Source of the DNA: Pseudomonadales bacterium
GTDB taxonomy: Bacteria; Pseudomonadota; Gammaproteobacteria; Pseudomonadales; Azotimanducaceae
Reading direction: 5' to 3'
NCBI GenBank assembly: GCA_028281885.1
Contig: JANQJA010000020.1
Coordinates: forward strand, 124,001-188,000
Length of the DNA stretch: 64,000 nucleotides
Part shown: in pieces, positions 53,301-59,310 of the stretch
Layout: each line of letters begins with the position of its first letter
Numbering within the stretch: the first letter of the stretch is position 1
The notes under the pieces: model-generated
The model's database searches: none
The model's input: only the letters and a program-made list of their open reading frames with translations
What the model was told of the DNA's origin: nothing
Made by a program: the position numbers and the translations under genes

Positions 53301-53398
53301 TCTGATGAAGCGGGCGTGTTGTTACTGTCGCTGCAGCCGCCGATGATCGATAAGGAAAGAAAAGTCGCGACCAATGTCCCGAGTCGAAGGTGCTTCAT
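50309..53398 (-). CDS. Giant lipoprotein: CHRD domains, calcium repeats, cytochrome c end
   Basis: A 1029-residue lipoprotein (SLSIIGGCSDS, Cys22). Order: Pro linker, a carboxypeptidase-regulatory-like domain (45-110), a helical stretch, three CHRD domains (near 350-460, 478-590, 595-690; for example VTAVHLHEGYGGQNGPILVH), about eleven thrombospondin type-3 calcium repeats (near 700-920), and a C-terminal cytochrome c domain with CVFCH near 940 and a Met in RMPLGG. ATG 53398 is chosen because the signal peptide starts there; the frame opens 168 bases earlier. It is probably surface-exposed and redox-active, working with the heme barrel encoded downstream. Confidence 0.9.
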   Translation of the reverse strand: MKHLRLGTLVATFLSLSIIGGCSDSNNTPASSDPPPPPPPTFSYSIEGAAVKGIISSATVSLRDADSNVIAGATATTDSDGSYSISFSMTTQLETPLQVVVDGDNAMVICDVEPNCEVGVDANDDPIAVGFGEMFALPDGFVLRAPIQSLESSGTNSFESTAFVSPLSEFVTAAALSMDGSQTLTDANLDIANEQVATLLRTAFPTLDIPQDMTIATIPLLDLTDLENVDSEALNELSIASTAMSAALAGFVDVGSSSRGDITRVLNDFVARFSGGNGDLKTHDAALLRQGAVNGVARTAMRLTDLVESNTVTLPAGFTVAGLTAIQQAGADALPEIVDIWTNLTPHESTAPVDSDAMGWADLIVLLDSGEAKVSLETDGIDVTAVHLHEGYGGQNGPILVHLQQDAGNPDRWEFVEDTVLDADTLDAIMAGRTYFNVHSDAFPAGEIRGQVLPPGIEMILTTPTGLEQVPVPIESDGFARGAITLDTETHVAQVHFTSMGIEIIAAHVHQGIAGTNGGVVIDMQQNPQSMNHWFADDADMTDLLDALSGARLYFNLHTLEHQPGELRGQIVPLGHTVRISHLMPDQVVADMPVDSAASGVAATTLVMATGDFYIHVNTLGIVDPLSVRLYSGDAGANGTMLFELLRDDLNPDHWSVHGQTLSAEELMMFIDDELYIEVRTAAWPQGEIRGQLTDASIVVDTDGDGTPDMDDAFPSDPNETADSDMDGVGDNADAFPNDANETADTDGDGVGDNADAFPNNSAETTDSDGDGTGDNADQCPNDPSGTVDSDNDGICDSSQPPADSDGDGVPDDQDAFPNDPGETADSDSDGVGDNADAFPNDANETADTDGDGVGDNADAFPNDANETADTDNDGVGDNADAFPQDATESADADSDGVGDNGDNCPNTANADQTDGDGDGVGDACDTASTPTYTQVQAIFNSRCVFCHGVSGGLSLQSSGSFSNLVNVSSSQIPTLDRVEPGDPDNSYLVWKIEGRSGIVGARMPLGGILSPGDIDLIRDWIAAGANND
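50624..51300 (-). repeat. Tandem 66-base repeats encoding calcium-binding units
   Basis: Roughly eleven tandem units of 22 codons (two shortened or longer) encode D-x-D-x-DG-x-GDNADAFPND-type repeats. Copies around 50780-50960 and 51150-51260 are nearly identical at DNA level, showing recent duplication. They form the thrombospondin type-3 part of the lipoprotein. Confidence 0.9.
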
Positions 53399-53451
53399 GT
53401 TGACGCTGCTCCGTCGCGTGGTTTGAGGGTAAGTCGTCGCTCGTCCGGAAA

Positions 53452-53514
53452 CGGTTCGAAACCGGAAAGATTTGCTGGATATCTCTCTGACCGGGGGTGT
53501 TTCGAACGGGAAAA
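53452..53514. promoter_or_regulatory. Paired TTCGAA motifs in divergent region
   Basis: In the 200-base region between the giant heme lipoprotein and the ECF sigma gene, GTTCGAAAC (53454-53462) is the reverse complement of GTTTCGAAC (53499-53507), and each is followed by a GGAAA run. The pair could be binding sites for a regulator or an ECF promoter core for either direction. Confidence 0.35.
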
Positions 53515-53598
53515 TCCGATGAACCGATTGTTGGCTGTGAACAACACACAGGTTAATTCGGGTCATATAGCTACCCGGAAGACATCAATGGGCGACTT

Positions 53599-54132
53599 GT
53601 GAATTCAACGGAACTCGAACTTCTGGATGGCGTGCGCGATGGGGACAGGATGGCCATGAGACGCTTGTATGAGCTGTACCTGCCGCGACTCGGGAGGTTC
53701 CTGTACCGGGTGGTGCAGGACGCCGAACTCATTCAGGAGCTGGTCAACGATGTGATGCTGACGGTGTGGCAGAATGCTGGCGCATTCCGGCGCGAGTCGA
53801 CGGTATCGACCTGGATTCTGGGTATTGCCTACCGCAAGGCTCTTGACGCTCTGCGTCGCCAGAAGCGGTACAGTACGCTTGTTCGGCAGGTGCCGGAGCC
53901 TGACCGACACGACGATGATATCGGCTATTTCATCGCTGAGCGTGATCTCAACAGGCTGCTGGTAAAACTCTCCCTGGAGCAACGCGCTGTCGCCGAGCTG
54001 TCATTCGACTTTGGCTATTCATATCCGGAAATCGCCGAGATCCTCGGCGTGCCCGTTAACACAGTCAAGACTCGCATGTACTATGCCCGGCGGACGATGC
54101 AGGAGGCATATTCATCAAGAGGCAACGCATGA
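53599..54132 (+). CDS. ECF RNA polymerase sigma factor
   Basis: A 177-residue extracytoplasmic-function sigma factor. Region 2: RRLYELYLPRLGRFLYRVVQD, LVNDVMLTVWQNAGAFRRES, and STWILGIAYRKALDALRR; region 4: LSLEQRAVAELSFDFGYSYPEIAEILGVPVNTVKTRMYYARR, with a helix-turn-helix for the -35 site. It starts with GTG at 53599 (no ATG fits). Its stop overlaps the anti-sigma ATG (ATGA). Regulation of the adjacent operon, and perhaps the divergent heme genes, by this factor is expected but inferred. Confidence 0.94.
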   Translation: MNSTELELLDGVRDGDRMAMRRLYELYLPRLGRFLYRVVQDAELIQELVNDVMLTVWQNAGAFRRESTVSTWILGIAYRKALDALRRQKRYSTLVRQVPEPDRHDDDIGYFIAERDLNRLLVKLSLEQRAVAELSFDFGYSYPEIAEILGVPVNTVKTRMYYARRTMQEAYSSRGNA

Positions 54133-54713
54133 CAGATCACAAAGAGATCAGGGAGCTGATTCCCTGGTTCGTCAACGGAACGCTGAATGAATCCGAGCAA
54201 TCCCTGCTGGATGCGCACGTCAGGGAATGTGATGAGTGCCGAAGGGAAGTTGAAGATCTCGTACGGCTTTCTTCGAAGTTTGGCTGGCCGCAGGAGGTCA
54301 TTGAGTTGCAGGATAGCGGCAGGGCGGCCGCCGCCGACTTCGTCGAGGCGTTGCCGGAAACAGGTGCCGCGGGCGCGCGTCCGGCCTGGGCGGTACCTGT
54401 TCTGGTAACGATCTGTGTGGCTGTTGCGGCCACGCTGACAACCATGATTCCGCCGCAGGATGAGTTTCGAACGCGTTCGACAAAACCCGGCGTTGTGGTT
54501 GCTGCTCCCGTGGTGCAGGTCGTGTTCCAGGAGCGTGCCACCGAAAAAGCGATTCGAGAAACCCTGCTTGCAGGTGGCAACGTTGTGCTGAGTGGCCCCT
54601 CGACACTAGGTGTCTATCGAGTGGCCGTAACCAGTGGAGAGAGCGACGCCTATATCGCTCGACTTGAACGCAACCCCGACGTCATCTTCGCGGAAGAGGA
54701 GATGACGCAGTGA
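54129..54713 (+). CDS. Membrane anti-sigma factor with subtilase-propeptide-like end
   Basis: A 194-residue single-pass protein. The N-terminal zinc anti-sigma module is clear: DAHVRECDECRREVED (His-x3-Cys-x2-Cys). A transmembrane helix lies near 88-108 (AWAVPVLVTICVAVAATL). The periplasmic end STLGVYRVAVTSGES followed by YIARLERNPDVIFAEEE reads like the inhibitory propeptide of subtilases, whose last strand ends in a NP-x-V-x-x-AE-x-D pattern. The next gene encodes a subtilase, so the periplasmic domain may bind its active site. Overlaps at both ends (ATGA, GTGA) couple it tightly. Confidence 0.87.
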   Translation: MTDHKEIRELIPWFVNGTLNESEQSLLDAHVRECDECRREVEDLVRLSSKFGWPQEVIELQDSGRAAAADFVEALPETGAAGARPAWAVPVLVTICVAVAATLTTMIPPQDEFRTRSTKPGVVVAAPVVQVVFQERATEKAIRETLLAGGNVVLSGPSTLGVYRVAVTSGESDAYIARLERNPDVIFAEEEMTQ

Positions 54714-55942
54714 AGTGGCTGGCGCTGGCTGCTGTGGCCGTGCTGTTGCAGTCGTGTACGATCGCCCCTTCGATTCCGGCCGACCGGCAGAGCTACATTC
54801 TGACGGTGGGCCTGCCTGATCACTCCGGTGACATTCAGTCCAGTGCCACACGCGTCTACGGTGGCGGTGACCGGTGGCGCATCCCGATTGGCGTCAGGAA
54901 GAATGTCCGACTTCTGGTTCGCGACTACGATCTGACGGTTCTGGATTCGTGGCCGCTCGCGTCCATTCGCGAGTATTGCGTTGTGGTCACAGGCCGCTCG
55001 CGTGATATTGAAGCGCTCGGCAAGGACTCGAGAATCGCGAGTCTGCAGCCTGTTCAGCGATTCACGGGTATGAAAGCGACGCCGCCGTACAACGATGCCA
55101 GGCTGGTTGCGCAACTGGGTCCCGATATCGAATCGTTCAACCGTCTCCATACTTGGTCGACCGGCAAGGGTGTGCGTATCGGCATCATTGACACACCCGT
55201 TGATCTCGGGCATCCCGACCTCAGGCAGCGGTTTCGTCTGGAAGAGACGTTCACCGACGGCGCTATCAGTGAACGGGACAGGTATCACGGTACGGCCGTG
55301 GCCGGCATCATTGGCGCGAAGGCGGACAACGGCATTGGGGTTGTTGGCTTCGCGCCGGATGCGGAGCTTTATAGTTTTGCGGCTTGTCGCCGGGAGAAGC
55401 GTGGCGATATAACCGTCTGCAATACTTTTGCACTTGCCAAGGCCATCGAGGCTGCCGCCGGGAGAAAGCTTGATCTCGTCAACCTGTCGCTCGCAGGTCC
55501 TGAGGATGCCTTGCTCGAACGTCTGATTTCATCTTTGATCGCCGGTGGAACGATTGTGGTTGCGTCAGACAATCCCGAGGACGACCAGCTGCGGTTTCCG
55601 GCTTCGATGAACGATGTTGTCGCGGTCAGCGCACCTGGCCATCCGGCTGACTCGCTGACGATCCATGCCGAAGACGAACATCTTTCGACACGAACGGGCG
55701 GGGGCTATCAATTCTTCTATGGCAGTTCGATGTCCGCGGCGAGAGTCACCGCGCTGGTTTCCCTCATGCTGGAGCAACAACCAACGCTGGCCACCGATGA
55801 AGTCAGGGCAAGGCTCGGAGGGATCGAGGCGACCTGCCGCGCAGAACCACACAATGACCTCTGCTTCATGCGGTTTGCCTTGTCCGGGAGCAAGGTTTCT
55901 CGGGGCGGCGCTCAGTTTTCGAAGAGACTGCCCCTCAGATGA
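54710..55942 (+). CDS. Subtilisin-like (S8) serine protease lipoprotein
   Basis: A 410-residue lipoprotein (LLQSC, Cys16-17) with an N-terminal region of 130 residues containing its own propeptide-like element (ASIREYCVVVTGRSRDIEAL, then LGKDSRIASLQP) and a catalytic domain: Asp161 (GIIDTPVDLGHPDL), His193 (HGTAVAG), oxyanion Asn in VASDN, and Ser340 (GSSMSA). It begins GTG at 54710 inside the anti-sigma stop. It should be anchored to the inner leaflet of the outer membrane or to the inner membrane and face the periplasm. Its direct coupling to the anti-sigma factor suggests a proteolytic signalling role. Confidence 0.92.
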   Translation: MKWLALAAVAVLLQSCTIAPSIPADRQSYILTVGLPDHSGDIQSSATRVYGGGDRWRIPIGVRKNVRLLVRDYDLTVLDSWPLASIREYCVVVTGRSRDIEALGKDSRIASLQPVQRFTGMKATPPYNDARLVAQLGPDIESFNRLHTWSTGKGVRIGIIDTPVDLGHPDLRQRFRLEETFTDGAISERDRYHGTAVAGIIGAKADNGIGVVGFAPDAELYSFAACRREKRGDITVCNTFALAKAIEAAAGRKLDLVNLSLAGPEDALLERLISSLIAGGTIVVASDNPEDDQLRFPASMNDVVAVSAPGHPADSLTIHAEDEHLSTRTGGGYQFFYGSSMSAARVTALVSLMLEQQPTLATDEVRARLGGIEATCRAEPHNDLCFMRFALSGSKVSRGGAQFSKRLPLR

Positions 55943-56610
55943 TTCGTTGGTCAATCTTACTATCGTTGGTTGCGTCGCCGGTGCTGGCGTCACAGTCGAA
56001 GGTGCACGGCTCGTTGGCTATCGTCGACAGTCATCACTTCCAGGGTATGGATCAGAGCCAGGGAAGAACGTCGGCGATGGCAAGTGTCGAGTATCGCCCC
56101 GTTGATGGCATCGGTGTCGGCGTGTGGGTAGGAGAGCATAGACTGCCGCAGGGTTTCGGTAACAGTATCGAGGTTGACTACTTCGTTCGACTCAGCAGGC
56201 AATTGTCATTCAATCAGCGTATCGATACATCGTTGTGGCGCTATACGTTCGTCGAGAGTTCCTTTGACGATTATGAGTGGACACAATGGCTTTTAAGCTA
56301 TCACCGGGATGAACGTCTCAGTCTGACGCTGGGTGCTTCCGACAATCTGCTTCGTTCAAACAAATTGACGACCTTCGTGGAAGGTACCATCAGACAGTCT
56401 TATGGACGGGTCATCGGTAGTCTGTCGCTGGGGAGAAACAACCTCTCGGGCACGAACTTCGAGAGTTTCGAGTACGCTGAATTCAGGATCGCCGTTCACT
56501 GGGGTGACTTCCATGCGTTCGCCGACTACACAGCAACCAACGGAGTCGACGGACGGATTGAACGCCTTGCCCACGAGGGGCCGAGCTTAGGCATCTCCTA
56601 CGCCTTCTAG
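55939..56610 (+). CDS. Outer-membrane beta-barrel protein of the sigma operon
   Basis: A 223-residue exported protein: signal peptide (MIRWSILLSLVASPVLAS), then alternating strands with aromatic girdle residues (VDYFVRLSRQLSFNQRID, YEWTQWLLSYH) and the ending GISYAF with C-terminal Phe, the barrel insertion signal. It could be an 8-12 stranded barrel. Its ATG overlaps the protease stop, making it the fourth gene of the ECF operon. It may act as the outer-membrane receptor or sensor partner of the protease or as a regulated product. Confidence 0.78.
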   Translation: MIRWSILLSLVASPVLASQSKVHGSLAIVDSHHFQGMDQSQGRTSAMASVEYRPVDGIGVGVWVGEHRLPQGFGNSIEVDYFVRLSRQLSFNQRIDTSLWRYTFVESSFDDYEWTQWLLSYHRDERLSLTLGASDNLLRSNKLTTFVEGTIRQSYGRVIGSLSLGRNNLSGTNFESFEYAEFRIAVHWGDFHAFADYTATNGVDGRIERLAHEGPSLGISYAF

Positions 56611-56629
56611 GGCCGCTTTGATGTGAGGC

Positions 56630-57445
56630 TCATGGTCGCAGGCGTACCCAGCCATTTTCGATGGTTTCGTCGGCCTGCGGATAACCAGGCTCACCGGGCA
56701 GCAGAATCTCGCGATTCTCATTCACCCGGGCACGCTCGTCAGGCAGATTCTGCTCTGCTGAAGCAATGACATCGTCGGTACTGCTGAACTTGGCCAGTTG
56801 TCGGACCATCCGTATGGTGGGGGTCATCATCACTATTTCTTCGGTGTCTGACATTCTCAGGATGTCGTCCGGCCGCAGCCAGCGCGCGCGTACCAGTTCG
56901 CCGTCGTCCTGGCGCGGCACCTGATTGTCGGGAATCCGCGTGATAAAAAAGCGGGTGTCGTAACGGCGCGGCGGGCCCTCGGGCGTAATCCAGCGGGCAA
57001 TGTAGTGCATCTGGCCGACATCGAGCAGCAGGTTCTCTTCTTCCATGATCTCAATAAAGGCGCGATTACTGTCGTTCACATCGTCGCGATGCTGATCGAA
57101 ACGGCCGTCTGAAAGGTCGACCGTGGCGCCCGTCTGTTGATCGACCGCGAGCAGGATACCGGCTTCCTCGAAAGCCTCGCGGATCGCGGCGATGTAGTAG
57201 GAGAGACCGCCCCGAGGCAGGTTCATCAGTGCACTTGCCTCGGCATCATCGCGATGGATGGCAAAGCGCTGAAAATCCTGTGGGTCGTCTGTGTCATCGA
57301 CCCGTCCGCCGGGAAATACCCACATGCCGCCGCCGAAGACGACGTCAGCATGACGTTCCAGCATCAGCACCTGCAGATCGGGCCGGTCGTCGACCAGCAT
57401 CACGGTTGCTGCCTGTCGGACGGGCACGGATTCAGGTTGGTTCAC
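56630..57445 (-). CDS. NUDIX hydrolase, NUDT19-like
   Basis: A 271-residue NUDIX protein with a split box: GGRVDD is separated by an inserted segment of about 30 residues from AAIREAFEEAGILLA, as in NUDT19/NUDT7-type CoA or nucleotide-sugar hydrolases. The N-terminus AATVMLVDDRPDLQVLMLERH is the usual first strand. It starts with GTG at 57445. It is convergent with the ECF operon and lies alone. Substrate could be CoA derivatives; this is family knowledge. Confidence 0.86.
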   Translation of the reverse strand: MNQPESVPVRQAATVMLVDDRPDLQVLMLERHADVVFGGGMWVFPGGRVDDTDDPQDFQRFAIHRDDAEASALMNLPRGGLSYYIAAIREAFEEAGILLAVDQQTGATVDLSDGRFDQHRDDVNDSNRAFIEIMEEENLLLDVGQMHYIARWITPEGPPRRYDTRFFITRIPDNQVPRQDDGELVRARWLRPDDILRMSDTEEIVMMTPTIRMVRQLAKFSSTDDVIASAEQNLPDERARVNENREILLPGEPGYPQADETIENGWVRLRP

Positions 57446-57548
57446 GTTGTTGTGCTGTCGAGGTCAGAAGTCTTGAGGTTAACTTGTTTGAGGGCTTCAT
57501 GGCAGGACGTAATTGTGATGACCGGGGTGAGTGTTTAAGCTGTGTATC

Positions 57549-58034
57549 ATGAGTTTCCGTTACCTGCTCCTGCTATTGTGCTTTAGCGCGACCGGCGTCA
57601 GCGCCGCGCGAATGATCGAACTGGATGACGGTTCGCGCATTCGTGGCGAAGTGGTAGCGGTGGAAGACGGAATCTGGGTGATCGAGACCCGGTCGATGGG
57701 CGTACTCAGTATTCCTGCCGCACGCATTCGAGGTCTGTCAGATGAGCCATCCGGCGCCGGTATCAACGCATTGTCGGAATCCGACGTTTCCCCGTCGGGC
57801 GGTGATGCGCCGGATGCGATCAACGCGATCCGGTCAACGATTGCTTCAGATGTGGGGCTGATGCGAAGGATTCTCTCGCTGCGGGACGATCCTGCGATGC
57901 AGGCGGTGCTGGCTGATCCGGAGATCATGGCAGCAGTCCAGCGATTGGACTTTGCCACCCTTCGCAATCATCCCAAGTTTCAGGCGCTGCTGAATGATCC
58001 GGATGTCAGGTCACTGGCCTCTAAACTGCGCTGA
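57549..58034 (+). CDS. Small exported protein with STI1-like tail
   Basis: A 161-residue protein with signal peptide (MSFRYLLLLLCFSATGVSA), a beta-type first part (MIELDDGSRIRGEVVAVEDG, like the start of a Sm/SH3-like fold) and a helical tail DPEIMAAVQRLDFATLRNHPKF plus LLNDPDVRSLA that resembles the STI1/DP domains of co-chaperones. ATG 57549 is the only start that gives a signal peptide; the ribosome site is weak. It is 15 bases upstream of hemH and may be co-transcribed. Function unknown. Confidence 0.72.
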   Translation: MSFRYLLLLLCFSATGVSAARMIELDDGSRIRGEVVAVEDGIWVIETRSMGVLSIPAARIRGLSDEPSGAGINALSESDVSPSGGDAPDAINAIRSTIASDVGLMRRILSLRDDPAMQAVLADPEIMAAVQRLDFATLRNHPKFQALLNDPDVRSLASKLR

Positions 58035-58049
58035 TAATCTTTTCTTTCT

Positions 58050-59063
58050 GTGACAAAGCCCACCGACCACCCTGAGATTTCTGAACTTCGTGTCGGCGTT
58101 CTGCTGGTCAACCTGGGTACGCCTGATCGTCCTGAAACGCCGGCCGTGAAGCGCTACCTGAAAGAGTTTCTCAGCGACCGGCGAGTCATCGATTATCCCG
58201 CCTGGTTCTGGCAGCCCATTCTCCGGGGCATCATTCTGAACGTCAGGCCGAAGAAGACCGCTGCTGCCTACCGCAAGATCTGGCTGACTTCGGAAGACGA
58301 ATCGCCGCTTCGTTATTACACTCGCCAGCAGGCGGAGGAGGTCCAACTGCGACTGGGTGATCGAGTGCTGGTGGACTGGGCGATGAATTATGGGCGACCT
58401 TCGATTCGCTCGCGGCTGAATGAGCTTGTCAGAAAAGGCTGCCGCCGTATTCTCGTCCTGCCGCTCTATCCCCAGTACAGTGCCGCCACGACCGGGTCAG
58501 TTTGTGATCGTGTGGCGTCAGCGGTTGGCGATATGAACTGGCAGCCAGCGATTCGCACGCTGGATACCTGGCATGACGATCCGGCCTACGTTGATGCGAT
58601 GGCAGCGCATATTCGCAGCCATCTCGAATCGATACCGTTCAGGCCGGAGGTGCTGTTGATGTCATTCCACGGCCTGCCCCGGCGTTACCTGAAGCAGGGT
58701 GACCCCTACACCTGTTTCTGTCAGAAAACCGGCAGGCTGCTGGCGGAATCGCTCTCAGATGCCGGGATACGGATGATGACGACCTTCCAGTCCCGGTTTG
58801 GCCCCGAGCAGTGGGTGAAGCCTTATACTGACGAGACGGTTACGGCACTTGCGGGCGAAGGTGTCCGCCGGGTGGCGATAGTAGCGCCCGGATTTGTATC
58901 GGACTGCATTGAAACGCTGGAAGAACTGGGCATCCAGCTAAAGGAAACATTTGTCGGTGCTGGCGGTGAAGACTTTACCGTGATTCCGTGTCTCAATAAC
59001 GAAATACCCGCCATCGACATGCTGGAAACGATTGTCCGCCGGGAACTGTCCGGCTGGATCTAG
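58050..59063 (+). CDS. hemH: Ferrochelatase
   Basis: A 337-residue ferrochelatase that inserts Fe(II) into protoporphyrin IX, the last step of heme synthesis. Family blocks: VLLVNLGTPDRPETPAVKRYL, the ILVLPLYPQYSAATTGS segment, the metal-binding His in MSFHGLPRRYLKQGD, and the distal FVSDCIETLEELG. Start is GTG at 58050. The gene supplies heme that the two c-heme proteins at 49-53 kb would need, though their maturation uses other genes. The stop codon lies inside the left arm of the inverted repeat element. Confidence 0.96.
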   Translation: MTKPTDHPEISELRVGVLLVNLGTPDRPETPAVKRYLKEFLSDRRVIDYPAWFWQPILRGIILNVRPKKTAAAYRKIWLTSEDESPLRYYTRQQAEEVQLRLGDRVLVDWAMNYGRPSIRSRLNELVRKGCRRILVLPLYPQYSAATTGSVCDRVASAVGDMNWQPAIRTLDTWHDDPAYVDAMAAHIRSHLESIPFRPEVLLMSFHGLPRRYLKQGDPYTCFCQKTGRLLAESLSDAGIRMMTTFQSRFGPEQWVKPYTDETVTALAGEGVRRVAIVAPGFVSDCIETLEELGIQLKETFVGAGGEDFTVIPCLNNEIPAIDMLETIVRRELSGWI

Positions 59064-59310
59064 CGCGGATATTGCACCAAATCATGTGTACTGGTCGTCT
59101 GGGTCAGGCAATTCAGGGGGGAGGTACATGAATGCTGGGAAATTACACTTTGTCAGCCACCAGCATTGACCTGAATCTCGCTCGTTCTTTTTCCCCCTGA
59201 GCTGCCGTGCATGCTGCGCCGTGTTCTCGACACGGCTGCGCTCACGAGCCAGCTCAGGAGAAAAAAGTCCCTCGCGATTTTTCAGGCATTTGGTGCAATA
59301 TCCGCGCTAG
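59060..59310. repeat. Nested inverted-repeat element between hemH and uvrA
   Basis: Perfect 23-base inverted arms at 59060-59082 and 59288-59310 (core GCGGATATTGCACCAAAT) flank 205 bases. Inside, CCTGAGCTG (59196-59204) pairs with CAGCTCAGG (59250-59258), and GCCGTG (59218-59223) with CACGGC (59231-59236), giving three nested stems. Each arm starts with CTAG, whose TAG is the stop codon of hemH on one side and uvrA on the other. It could be a MITE-like insertion (CTAG target copies) or a structured bidirectional 3' end. Confidence 0.8.

Noticed and set aside
59060-59310. Inverted repeat as an ordinary rho-independent terminator
   Set aside because: The inner stem is preceded by T and followed by A in both directions, the reverse of a terminator, and the arms are 205 bases apart.
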